This document shows, one piece after another, positions 25,001 through 37,400 of a DNA stretch of 64,000 nucleotides (within the stretch, counting starts at the first letter, position 1; every line of letters starts with the position of its first letter). Location: NCBI RefSeq assembly GCF_037975245.1, contig NC_092576.1, positions 4,078,501 to 4,142,500 of the forward strand, written 5' to 3'. Origin of the DNA: Apostichopus japonicus. Its lineage: Eukaryota > Echinodermata > Holothuroidea > Aspidochirotida > Stichopodidae. The notes under the pieces are model-generated. The model made no database searches. It had not been told where the DNA came from and saw only the letters and a list, made by a program, of their open reading frames with translations. The position numbers and the translations under genes were made by a program.

Positions 25001-27115
25001 ACATTACGACAGAACTTTTGGTTCTGTCGAAATACTGTTAAACAGAATATAAAATTCATAAAATGTGCCCAAAAAAGGTTAAATGTTTAGATTAAAACGA
25101 AGACGGCTGTAGCACTTTTATACTATCAGTACTTCCTTCAATCTCAAAGTGATGGCATGCTAATGTTAGAAATACCACCTTCATTTTGCTAAAGCAAGTA
25201 TAAAGTATCAAACATGTGTTGCAGTTGGGTTAAATTACCAGCTTGAACGTGGAGATTTATTACACAGGAAAGTAATAGAATTCATTTTCGAAAGTTATAT
25301 ATACATTATTCTGTGTGATATTAATACAATGTATGAGACCTTGTAAAAGTTAAATCTCAATTTCGTGTCTACAGTTAATTTGAATATAAACAGATTATCA
25401 ACTCACAGATCTGTTAAACTCCATAACGTCACTAAGGGCAAGATATTCTCCAGATATCCCTGGGAGGTAATGACCTATGATACTTACTTCCCAGATATCC
25501 CTGTGACATTGAGCGACCACGAATGTGGGCGAAGCCCGTAAGGGCCAATGGATTACAACCTCCACGTCGGGTGGCTTTTGGGATGACTTTTGTACGAGTG
25601 AGCACAGTTTGTGTGTGTTCATTGCCGTTGCATAATGTATTGGCTACTTATTTCCACAAAATATTTAGGTTCAAGAAAGACACACTACATAAGTAGCCAA
25701 ATTAATCATATCGAAAGGTATAGCTTAGCGCAAGACTGTATTTAAACTTATAATGCATTTAAACTGATCCATCAAACAACTAAGGCTCAATGTGAACAAT
25801 TATGACAGTCACAGTTATAACATCAGTGCGGTCTGCCTTCTTTTACGACATTAATAACACTATTACTAATTTTTACGTTGATGCCTGTCCATAAATATAC
25901 ATTGACAAAACTCAGAACAATTGGAGCTAGTTTACAATTTTGAAACAACTTCCTGTGACATTGAAAGCAGCTCAGTCAAATTTGGATACCGTTTTATTCA
26001 TACAAAAATGTGGTATCAACATGAATAGTTAAGTTTTACTTAATAAAAAGTGTAGTAAAAATTACAAAAATTTGAGTATTAATTTGGTGTTTTAACTGTG
26101 TGTACTATAAGACTGTAAAAGGTTTCTGGGACGACAAATGTAAAAGTTGAATCGAAGTTCTTAAAATACTCTTCCATGAATCTACATTTGGTGGAAAAAT
26201 CGAGATGATTGCCATAGTGTTGTGATCAATTACAATGTTATATCGAGTAACACTCAGCTGGATTAGCAAATGGTCGAACAAAAAAGGTGACTTAGGATAT
26301 TTTTTGTCTTCTTTCCATTAGTTACATCAATAACGTGTAACAAATCATACGGTTGAATGTACGCAAAATTTGCATGCTGATAATTGGATACAACGCTGTT
26401 TGTTAAAAAAAGTGGTGTTTCTGTTATTATTTTGAAAATACTTTATATATTTTCATGGCTATTTCTGAGAGCCTTGTGAAATCAAAGGAATGGTTTTGAT
26501 ATTTTGATGCAATGAACTAATCAGCTTTTACACGCATTTAGTTTGCCATTTTTGTTATGTTCCAAAAATAATTATTTGTTGTTTTCTGTTTTTCATATGT
26601 TGAAAATAAAGGAAACCTGTAAACAACGTATTTATTTTGTCGTTATAACTTAAACGCTTAGTTCAATAACGTGAGTAGACAGGGATTACTTGCGGCCTTG
26701 ACAAGTGTTTGCTATCGCAACTACTCACCATTGAGTTCATCATATTAGAACCGTCTCTGAATAGACACCAACAAAAAAGGGCAAACAAAAACTGAAGAGG
26801 GATGCATTAACGATACTTAAATGCTCAATTAACTTCAACAAGTATTTTTTTCAGTTACCATTGCTTCTTATTTCCTTGTTAAGGATACACATAGATAGTT
26901 TTACAGTGCGTAGTACATGGTATAGCTATGCGTATATAACAATAGTCTAGCAACGACAACTATAAGATTGTTTTTCATGGCTGAGGTATATGCAAATTTG
27001 AAATACCACACTGCTTAATCTATAGCAAATGTATAAAATTACTTTTGTTTGTTTTTAACACGCATCAATTTACATCACCGCATGTCTTAAATTGAAACTT
27101 AACCTGTACTAGTAT
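22005..27115. repeat. Spacer before gene C; copy 2 of the duplicated block
   Basis: From about 22249 it matches the spacer before gene D (34719 onward) at very high identity; for example about 22980-23760 against 35350-36130 is nearly unchanged. It matches the spacer before gene A less well. Some short open frames recur in both copies (such as 23935-24216 and 36311-36595), but their conservation is no better than that of surrounding non-coding DNA, so no gene is called. Confidence 0.8.
25398..25622 (-). other. Antisense conserved open segment, copy 2
   Basis: An open minus-strand frame of 74 codons containing KSSQKPPDVEVVIH, RDIWEVSIIG and SGEYLALSDVMEFNRS. It ends at a GTGAGT splice-donor-like site in the same place as in copies 1 and 3. 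Family not recognised. It may be an exon of an unidentified gene or relic carried in each duplicated unit; no partner exon was found. Confidence 0.35.
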
Positions 27116-27116
27116 G

Positions 27117-27125
27117 TATATAATA
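27117..27125 (+). promoter_or_regulatory. TATA-like box of gene C
   Basis: TATATAATA, identical to gene A, 92 bp before the start. Confidence 0.6.
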
Positions 27126-27216
27126 GCGGTGTTTTTAAAATGTGAGCATTAGTTTAAGTTGAACTGAGATTCAAGTAAAGTGTTTCATCGTCCAACCAAC
27201 AAACCGACCAAAGACA

Positions 27217-30200
27217 ATGCTTTACCTTTCTACTCTGCGTATTGGTCTGCTTTCTGTTGTGCTTTCAACAGTTTTTGCAGGAGGTAAGTATCCAGTTATG
27301 TTCTTTAGTCCAAAAAATGTTTAAAGTTTTAATAAAAAAATATCGACACAATTTGGCTTGAAACTAATTGCGACCATCAATTAGTCTGAAAGGGAATCCA
27401 AACGTATCAGTTCAAGGGCGTAGGAACGGGGGGGGGGGGCTGGGGGGGGGGGGGGCGCTAGCCCCCAGTGAAAAATATGGGGGCGGAAGTATCATTCCGC
27501 CCCCCCCCCCGCTCCGCAAGTCAGAAAACCCCTTTTTCATTTCCAAATGAGAAAAAAATCTCATTTGGAGCACCAAATTGCATTTAAGGCCAGGTGAAAA
27601 TGCAAAATTCTTTACAAAATGGAATGGGAGTTGAAGTGTGCTATATTGCACCAAATTGCATCTGAGGCCACCTGGAAATGCAAAAAAATTCCAAAGGGGA
27701 GGGGAAACCCCTCCCCTTAGAGCCCTCCCCCAGGCCGGCCATCAGTCTTCAGCCCCCCACTCAAAAGTACCTTCCTACGCCACTATATCAGTTGTTTTCG
27801 TCCAGAAATTCTTTAATCAATCACTTTGATATTGACATATATTGGTCGATTTAAGATTCTACTTGATCAAGTTAATGACTCGAAAAGTATTACATCGGAA
27901 ATGATACCAACTGTCTGACCATTCGGTGAATTGAAAATTAACGTCTCACACGATTACTTCATGCAATTCGTTTGATAAGTCAATGAACTATAGTGATGGG
28001 AAAAGTGAAATCATGGCTAATAAAACAATGAAACGAACGAAAGAAATTCGTTAATCACTATCGGATAGTATCATTTTTACAGATTGCAATGAATATTGTG
28101 TGAAACCGGCTCCGGAAGGGTCATGTTGCGAACGGTTTGGTCTGAACGTTAACCGTGATTCAGATGTAGTCATCACCGCCTCAACCTCATACAGCGATGA
28201 TACCGGCCCACACAGAGCCGCTCTCTTTGAAGACGATCAAGGGGGAATTTCTGGTTGGGCAGCCGCCACTAACAACGCGTAAGAAAATGAAATTTACAAC
28301 ATAATTATGTCAATACTGCATAATGAACATACAGTAAATTATATTTTCAAAACTGCTACCATATTAAACATATCGTACAAAGGTAATGATTTTCCATTGT
28401 CGTTTAGACAACACGCTAAAATCTGATTTTGTTATAGGATATAAGGATGGATTAAGATCGCTGAGTTTAAAGTGTTCAGTTGAATTAAATGGTCAGAACA
28501 TTTGAGATAACATTAGAACCAAGCATGTTTATTGAAGATATGGACTTGTGTGGACAAAAGTTAAGATGGAAACTGTGGCATAGCAAACACATTATGTTTT
28601 CAAGCCAAAACCGTAGTATGTAAAAATAAATCATTATGGACTCGTAAAAAAGCATTCTTATTATCTTAGGATAAATGTAAATACATCAAAATCGGTATGC
28701 ACTCATGAATCTATCTTAATGTTAATGTAAATTTGTAAATATCATCATGGACTCCCTACTCAAGAATCTATCTTAGGTTAAATTTAAATATATGAAAATC
28801 CAAATCTTTATTATGACGAAAATGGTTCAATATTATTATTATGATTTTTTTCTGTTGCTATAGCTAAATAATTCTAAAATGTTGTCGTCTAATGCTTCCC
28901 GTAAAAAAAAATGTACAGTAAGAAAGTATGTGTTATGGTCGGTTCTCATCTGTTTCGCAGTGAGCAATGGATTCAAGTAGATTTTGGCTCCCCTCGCCAA
29001 GTGACAGGTGTCCTCCTGCAAGGGCGCGGTTTTACTCACGTCACCCAGTGGGTTACGTCATTCCGAATTCTCTTTTCCAATGACGAGGAGATTTTCTATA
29101 GTACACCGGTAAGCACTAACAGATACATGTATTTCTTATGTTCTTATCATGATGACAGTCTTAATATAAACACTGCATACGTATAGCTATTTTTATTTGA
29201 GATACATTAGAACGACAAGATAGTCCAACAGTAGTGCATGTGGTTTAAGCAAGTTTTCATTTGGGCATTCTTCGTCCGTTTAAGATTCTGCTATGACTCT
29301 AGAACTGAAGAAGAACTAATATTTCGCATCCTATTAGTCATATAAGATCTGTAAAACAAGAGCATCAATGATGCAGTATCTCAATACTGGAAGTTTTAAT
29401 TTTGATTCCTAATTTCAAATCTTTGCTCTGTCTCTACAATTATCAATATCAATCATGGTACAACAAATATATAACTTGCATTTTTGCTACTTTGCCACGA
29501 ATAGTCTCTGCAGGTTACACTTTATCCTGCTAGTCTTGCCTTTAGCGCTTATTGCCTGTTAGTCGAAAGAACGACGTTGCAAGGTTTAGTAATGTCATAG
29601 AATATTTAAGAACTTGTTTTTCATGTGGTATCCTTCATCTTAGGTCAGTCTCTGTTGGACTTTTTGGTCATATAGTTTGATGTCAATGACAACAGCCAAA
29701 TTAGAAGAGGCGAACAACTCGACCATATTCTTGATGCCTGCCTTGAGAGCTAGGCCTATTGACCTACTGTATGTTAATGTAGACTGTAGTGGTGACTACC
29801 ATCAAAACTGTGTCCACTTCTAGATATCAAAACAACCCACATTTTTCCATCTCAATTTTTCGGACATGAAGATTTCATGGATTTATGACTTGGAAAAAAT
29901 AATGTAAAAGAAGATTACAAGTTTTTATATGCAAGTGATGGGTGGCCTCCTCTTCCCCTTATAGCCACCTCAGTTCCTCTCCATTTTGTTATTTTATTTT
30001 AATTCTTTGTACATTTGATGTCAAACATTACAGGTTCAAAAGAAAGCTAAACATACTTCTTATAACCTTATACATCTTAGGCCTATATCCTTATAAATAA
30101 AACATAACCTTATACAATTTTTATTGTCTTATCAAAGTTGTGATGCTATGGCCGGCTCCTCTTTTATACGTACCCATCAAACAAACTTACCCTGGTCCTT

Positions 30201-30272
30201 CCTAGGAAAAGCTGTCTGAACACCAGTACAATGCTAATGTGGCTATCACTGAAAGCCTAATAGGCCTAGTGG

Positions 30273-30315
<43 letters not shown>

Positions 30316-33242
30316 ATTGCACTAGGCCTACAGTAAATAGCCTTCAGAAATACAAGAATGTGTATACGTAATTATACAAAATACATGAAGGGCAATCAAA
30401 CAAACTTATCATGGCCCTTGCTCTGAAAAGCTACCTGAACACCATTATAGTGTTCAACCGATTATGCATAACAGAAAATACCGATTACTGATTATTTTTT
30501 CATAATCGTACCGATTCCGATTATTTGAAAATGAGAAAATATCCCGTTTATACGAAATCGGCAATAAAGTTTGACAGAAACAATTATTGTTGTGATTTTT
30601 CCCAGTTTCCTTTTGCTTCGTTGTTGTACAAGGCTCTAAGGTACCATTTTGTATGTACCAAATTACCTCTGGAGTTTCTCGGAAAGATTTTTTTTTTTTA
30701 AATTTCCAAAATACGGAGATATGACATCCTACCTAGTCAGCACTGTGCTAAGCGAATGGCCTAACCACCTCGACGTAAATGTCACCTGTTAATGGCTTGA
30801 AATGGGCTACGAATAGTTACTCAAAATATCCATCTCAAAAAGTATCTCAGACAAACCATCCATCTGCAATCTTTACCAAAGTGTAAATTTTAATGACATA
30901 TTGCCTTCATTCCGACAATATTTTGTACTTATTTTCAGTATTATACCGTTTATGAACAAATAGAAATGTTACGAACTTGAAGTTAAACATACCTATTCGT
31001 TACCTATATAACTCCATTCAGGTTCAATTAGAATGTGTAAGCTTAGGCCAATCAAACTGAAAAGCAAATTGTACCATCGTAACTTGTTTAAAATTACTCT
31101 AAAATGTAATACCAGATTGATGTAAAGAAATAATAACAACTAGAAACTACTCCAATATAAAATATAACATTCCCTCTATAAGACATATCACTTACATTAC
31201 CTTCCAAACAAATGCCGATTTCCAGCAAATTGAAAGTTGTAAACTAAGCTACGCAATTTTTTTTTTTTTTTTTTTGCAAACCGATGGTTAGGCTACATTT
31301 CCCATTGACTTAGTGTGGTTGTTAGGCTAACATGTGGTCGAAGATTGCAGTTTCCGTGGATATTTTTAGTTTTTATTTGCGACACAACTAGAGCGAATAA
31401 ACAGATGTCAAGTTTAGATTTCCATGCAGTTGATTTAGTGTGAAGTAAGGCTACTATGTGGTCGGAGATTTGTGAGGATTTTAGGTTATTTTCGCTGGTA
31501 CTGCAGGCCGTAATTTACCACGGGAAGTTCCCGGTGATTGTGCGCGACCCTCTCGCACTGCTTCAAATTTTGATGCGGGGTGAGAAAACTGCGCGATTCG
31601 CGATGCAACTGCAATTCCTAGCTAAAGCAAACGCATGTCACAATTAATTTTACACAGACACCTGATATAAAGAGGGCGATTTTTTTATATTTCATTTTTC
31701 TTTTTCGCACTCGTAATTGTGCTTTAGGAGGGCTTTTTAGCACTTGCGAGGGCGAATCGCCCGTTGCCCCCGCTTATTTCCTACCCTGTCCAGCACATTC
31801 CTGAATTCGCGAAATTGCTATTGCTGCTATGCTTACTGTGCCAAGAAATATGCAGCCAATAACCACGAAGGAAGCAAAATCGGCGACCCTGGCAGCCTAA
31901 TTTGATGAAAGTATACACTGTGAAAGACGTATAGGGGGTGCCTTTTTTTAATATTTCGTAGTAAAAGAACAAACCTAATTCATCAGTTGATATTTTCAAC
32001 TTCCATATGTTTTTGAATAATGATATTTTCACCCTTCCATATGTTTTTGAATAATCGGTATGACATAACTGGTATTCCACGTAATTTTTACCGATACCGA
32101 TTATGTACCGATTATGCAATATTCGTACCGATTCCGATTCCGATTAGGTTAATCGGTTGAACACTACACCAGTACTATCCTTAAATGGATGTTACGTAGA
32201 ATTCAGCAGTACAGAATGTAATTAGCATGCAATACACTAACACCTCGCGTACCTAACTACAGAACAGAAAATTGTTCGCGAGGGTAGCCATTTTCGTATA
32301 TCTAACATGTAGCTGTTATGAATCATAGCCAATCTGCTACAAAACAGACTTGGGGGCGGGGCTTAATCATCAAAAACGGACCTTTTTACTAAAAGTAGGG
32401 GCGGCAGCTCAGTGTTGTTTTAAGAAAGAAAAATCATTTAAACATCAAATCAAGCAAATAAAAGCCATTAAATGTCATATACATGTAGTAAAATTCTTAT
32501 TTATACCTACCTGTAAACAACAAATGGAAGTTTAAAATTTTAATAAAATATATAATACATAGGACCCTATCTTAGACGATACCACTGTTGAGAGACAGTT
32601 CTATTTCTATTCTTTTTCATAAAACATAAGTTTTGGAGCGTGTGCAAAACAGGTGTGACAAAGTGTGTTTTCAGTCCAAATTGGCCCGATTTGGACATAA
32701 ATCGGTGAAAAAGTCACAGAATGAGATACAATTCTGGAATAAAAAATAGTAACTTTTGTTGGTCTATATGATATATTCTTGCTCTGGAAATTCCAGAGAA
32801 AAAGAACTTTGTTTGAAGACGCTGAAAAATTTTTAAGAGAAGAGAAAGTCCCACTTACTGTTACAATATCTCTATACATGTAATGTATAGAGATAAAAAT
32901 GGCATATAATCGTCTCGCAAAATAAAGCGTCCTACATTTGAATAATGTAAAATTAGTAGGAAGTGTAATGGTTATCCTTCTCCGTCGATAATTCAACTTG
33001 TGACTTCATACTTAGGTATACAATTGCTCGTCTTGAGCTTCAAAATAATATCGTACGTCATTCCGTGATGTATTTCTCTTTCACAGACTATCGAGGGAAC
33101 ATTCGATCGACACACCGTAGCTCGTCGTTACTTAGACCGACCCATTGTCGCTCGCTACGTTCGACTGAATCCTGTTACCTACTTTGGTCATATTACCCTA
33201 AGGTTTGACCTTCTTGGATGTGAAGCAGGCATCATTGGCTAG
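27217..33242 (+). CDS. Secreted F5/8 type C (discoidin) domain protein, copy C
   Basis: Exons 27217-27283, 28083-28278, 28961-29108 and 33087-33242, 188 residues, all splice sites intact. This is the most distinctive copy. Loop 1 is SDDTGPH, loop 2 DDQGGISG, and loop 3 FTHVTQ, which lacks the two Cys found there in the other copies. Gly130 is Glu, and the C-terminus is GIIG rather than GIFG. Intron 1 carries a hAT-type element shared with copy D. Intron 3 is nearly 4 kb because of an unrelated 3.5-kb insertion that itself contains a hAT-like transposon. The 410-bp hammerhead-bearing insertion of the other copies is missing. Intact frame and splice sites argue for a working gene; the very long last intron might reduce its output. 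Confidence 0.88.
27413..27785. mobile_element. hAT-type non-autonomous element in gene C intron 1
   Basis: Ends CAAGGGCGTAGGAA and TTCCTACGCCACTA are near-inverted repeats. The element is flanked by a perfect 8-bp duplication TATCAGTT (27405-27412 and 27786-27793). Genes A and B keep the empty site with one TATCAGTT. It contains G- and C-runs and no transposase. Confidence 0.85.
29357..32892. mobile_element. 3.5-kb composite insertion in gene C intron 3
   Basis: Absent from genes A, B and D, whose introns read straight across the site (TAAAAAAATGGCATCGAATC in A). It contains two diverged copies of a segment with CAAACAAACTTA and GAACACCA (about 30172 and 30395), a (TA)n run near 30277-30302 and the nested hAT-like element. 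The right edge has a short palindrome around ATACATGTAATGTAT. No transposase is seen and the outer element's class is not resolved. Confidence 0.6.
30448..32166. mobile_element. Nested hAT-like transposon, non-autonomous
   Basis: 1719 bp with 17-bp perfect terminal inverted repeats TAGTGTTCAACCGATTA. Flanking 8-bp repeats CACCATTA and CACCAGTA differ at one base, fitting a hAT target duplication. Repeated ACCGATT-type words cluster inside both ends, typical subterminal sites. No recognisable hAT transposase frame is present, so any mobility would need enzyme from elsewhere. Confidence 0.85.
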
Positions 33243-34149
33243 TTGTAAAACGAAATTCTCTTTGTTTGTGACACAACCGTCTTCCATAGAATGATTGTCC
33301 TTAAATATAACGTTAACGAAAAATGTTGCTAAAATATGTTTCTAAAGCTAAAGTACACAAGACACAAACAGTTTACCTTAAGTTTCTGTTTGAGATGTTA
33401 ACAAATGTGATGGTGTTAGGGTAACTGTAGCTAGATTGCATGAAGTTTACAAAATATACCGCTAATAAATACCCGAGAGATCGTATAAACGAAATTTTGT
33501 TTTGAGCTATTTTTGAGTCTAATGATTTAACTTTATGAACGTTATCATTTTTAAGATAAACTGGCGATAGTAAATGTTGCATCAGTTGGTATGCACATCT
33601 TACCGTCGGTTTGTTTGAAACACAAATTATTGATAATATTAACCTTATTTGTACAGGAATATGTTTCTCGTTATAGATATGTAGTAAAAGCAATCAAATG
33701 AAACGCATTTGCAATTCAAACTAATTATCATACGGTTTATCTCTTTTTTAACTAGAAAGCATACATTGCGGGAATTTGCAGTTTGTGTATAGTTATGCTA
33801 TACGGGTACTATGTTATGGAGACTACAATACTGCGCTACAATAAATACATTTTGAACTTTTTGCGCTTTCGTACGTACGTGCAAACAGTATCTACAGTGT
33901 ACGCTTTATCGCAAATAAATCAGCATTTTAATATACGACCGCACAGCGCGTTTGTGGACCGAATGGGGTTGCTATTTGCTTAATTTAAACAGTATAGCGC
34001 AGGCAAAATAAAGCATGTTACTGCAAGACAAGGTAAGTGACACCCACTGTTTAAAAAAAAAAAAATTGTATCGAATGGTAGCAGTTGGTCAAGGCGATGA
34101 TTCTTTTTCCTTTGATTGATATATCTTAGACGGTGCTTACATTGCATAG
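33243..34149 (+). repeat. 3' flank of gene C
   Basis: Counterpart of the flanks of the other genes, leading into the short TAGCC-type array. No additional gene supported. Confidence 0.7.
33464..33469 (+). promoter_or_regulatory. Polyadenylation signal of gene C
   Basis: AATAAA 222 nt after the stop in the shared context. Confidence 0.6.
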
Positions 34150-34453
34150 TCTATCAGTACAAGTACTATATGAAGCTAGAGACATAATATTAGGCCTGGA
34201 AGGCTAGCCTATCAGTAAAAAAAATATATGTAGCTATAAAATTAATATTACGGCTGTTAGTCTAGCCAGTAGCAGTAATACTACAATATATAGCTATATA
34301 CCTAACATTAGGCCTGCTATCCTAGCCTATTTGAACTAATGCAATATGTAGTTATAAACCTAATATAACCGCTCGTAGCCTAGCCTATCAGTACTAATAC
34401 AACATGTACCTTATATTACGGCTGGCAGCCTAGCCTATCAGTGCAAATACTAT
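34150..34453. repeat. TAGCC-type tandem repeat, short array
   Basis: About five units of the 60-bp family, followed by an A-rich run. Confidence 0.8.
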
Positions 34454-37400
34454 AAAATAAAATAAAATAAAACAAATAAAAAAAAAACAAAAACAAAAAC
34501 AAATCTAAGTGTACTCGAACCTGGGGGATGGGGCAGATGATGGATGTGAAGGATGGGGGGAGGGGGGGGGGCAGTCTTTGGAGAGAGCTCTAAAAATGAA
34601 GAGTAAACGTTTCTGTTGTCATCTATCGGTATAAGGTTCGAACATCCCGGACTCCCCTTGCCTCTATTAATTAACCTGCTGAGGCTATCCGAGCATTGAG
34701 TCACGTTGATTGCTACTACACTGACTATACATGGGCTGCCTGCATGCAAATAGTGTGAAGGCTACGCGAAAACAGTATGAATGTAAAGGTTGCTGGTTGC
34801 CTATTTGACCTTTCTATTGATTCAATTCTTAAGTTTCACTACTTCGTTTAAAAAAAAAAAAAATGGTGAAGTTTTTGTATCAAAAAAAGAAACACGAAAA
34901 TCCCTATACGAAAAACAACCCTTCCGTTATACCCCTCCCCTTATACCCCTCATCCAGGACGGAAATCCACCGCAATGTGCCTAAAAATGGGAACACAAAT
35001 TTGACTGATGAACCGCAATACAATAGTTCTTATTAAGTGCGTTAAACAGACTTTGAACCGCTCTGTTTATAATGTTACAAATAATATATATAGTAAGACA
35101 AATATGATTGTAATGACGGTACCCAATATACCATACAAGAGTCCTCAGCACTACATTAAAATAATTGTAATTAGGCTTCTGCTGGCAATATGAGTAGTTG
35201 TCCAAATTCATTGCGTCATAGTAGTTCTCAACCCTCCCAAGAAAATTATGCGGATCCTCAGTTTGTGTTATAAGGTTCCTCAGTCTTTACCAATGGTTGG
35301 AACAAGATTTTAAGAGTATAAATGCCTGACTTAATGTTTTACTAATTCGTCATCATCATTTATTCTGATTGTCATGATATGCACTTGTCCAATAAAATTC
35401 ACATTTCGTTACTGTTTGATTATCGTTTCTCTCAATTCAATGTACATACAATGACGTAAGCCGTAAAGAATATTTTATTTGAAATTTCTTTTCGGGTAAT
35501 ATGTATCTCACTCACTGAATTCTCATACTGCATTCAAACAAGAAGATACATGAAGACAAGATGAATGAACATTTTGCTCAGAGTTCAAACAAGCTAACAA
35601 TGACCATGCTTCCTAGACAAATATCCATGTGACAATCCGGTTTGAACATTTTCACTGTAAACGTACTTCGACATAAAGGTGGCGCCCTTTCTATTAAAAA
35701 GAGCTCTGATTGAAGAACAAACAAATATTTGTTTCAAAAGATTAAATTCCTTTTGAAAGCCCCATTGACTTACATACTAAATCACAACAATAATGTGGTC
35801 TCTAAGTCCAAAAAGAGGTCTCACTATCTAAACGCTACCCATCACTGGATAGCTGACAAGTTGTTAATTCATTACATTATCAATTTTTCGTATCATTACA
35901 ATTCCTTAATTTTGCAAATGAGAGCCTGAAGTTTTCGTCATTTGTAATCAAATCTCTTTCCTCAGCAGTAAACAGTTTCGTACGATGCTCCTGGAAGGCC
36001 TGACGGGGTCTAACATTGTCCCATTTGACGCAATATTCGCACCACATGTACTTTTATTCATACCTTTTTAACATGCAAGCCACACAAAAACAAATCCTGA
36101 TTGATATCATATCAAAAAAGAGGTTCTCCGTCTTCTTTTCGGCCCTTTATTAGATATATACTCTGGAAAATATGTGTAGGTAAAGTAAATCAGTATTGTG
36201 AACGGATCATGGACCCAGGGGAACTAATTATATGGGCTATAAACTGTTGTTGATGTTTTTTCTTTATTGTGAATACGGTCCTTTAGTTTAATTCACATTG
36301 AGATCTGAGAGTGCAAACATTTGATCTTTTATTTTTTACCTGGTGTTCGAAATTACTTATTATTATTTGTTTTATTCTCAGTCGATTGATAATTTCAAAT
36401 ATCAACTTACGTTGGTTTTGTAGTGCTCACTTCAAGACTGCTCATTTGTGTTATGTTATTATTGGTAAAATCATACCATCATTATTAATTTCATTCCTGC
36501 TTGTCCAGAACGTTACTGGAAATATTCATGTACTACAATGTGCATTAAATATAACCTCCCATGCAAAAATGGCATTGTGCTCTGCATTTGTATAACCTAT
36601 CTCCTTGAGTTAAATTTTTAAATGGATATTGTGTTGTGGCTGAACAATATTTCTCACCAAAAAATCACTGGCAGAATTTGAATATTATAAATGTTAAGAC
36701 ACGTTTGTAGACTAACGGGATCTGACAAGAACTAATTTATAATATCATCATAATTGCAATTCAACGGAAAACCTTTTTGTCTTACTTCTCTAATAACATG
36801 GTTTGGGGTATTTATATTGGAACAGCTGTTTCTGGTTAAAACGCAGAAGTCTAGTGCAATGAAGTCATCGAAGCCTCAATGCGTTTTGCATTCTGGTTTA
36901 GTTTTGCATGCAATGTATCACACAATCAGCAACGACCGCTTTGACCTCGGTCGGATAACCTTGCCATACTATACAAACATATTATATAACAACTACGGAT
37001 CAATGGCTGAACACAGATAATTACTAGGGGAACTATATCACATTGAAAGTGAGCAATATCAATTATATAACCAGGTTCGTCTATGCAACCACTGAGCGAA
37101 TTTAGTCTCCCAATAATGATAAAACACATTGTTTGTCACTTTTGCAGTGCATGTAGTACTCACAAACTACACATAAATGACGACAAACACCTTCAAAAAT
37201 CGACCAAAATGTGGTAAAGATGGAGACGGTGGTATCAGCGAGTTTTAAAAGCTACTATTTTAGTAGTAAACATACCAATAATGTTATGTGGTGCCGTGTA
37301 CTATTAATTGACGATAGGCCCATATATCAGTTTCGCGCTATTAATTTACCAGCGGGCATTTCCTTTCACAGACGACATAAAGAACATTACTACAGAAGTT

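Noticed and set aside
31456-31647. 63-codon frame inside the hAT-like element as transposase
   Set aside because: Far too short and without hAT dimerisation or catalytic motifs.
29357-32892. Helitron as the outer insertion in gene C
   Set aside because: There is a terminal palindrome, but neither the 5' TC nor the 3' CTRR end is present, and no Rep/helicase coding is seen.
23935-36595. Paired hydrophobic frames at 23935-24216 and 36311-36595 as a duplicated small gene
   Set aside because: They are no better conserved than the surrounding spacer, and I see no splice sites or recognisable domain. The third spacer copy has the SINE inserted in this region.
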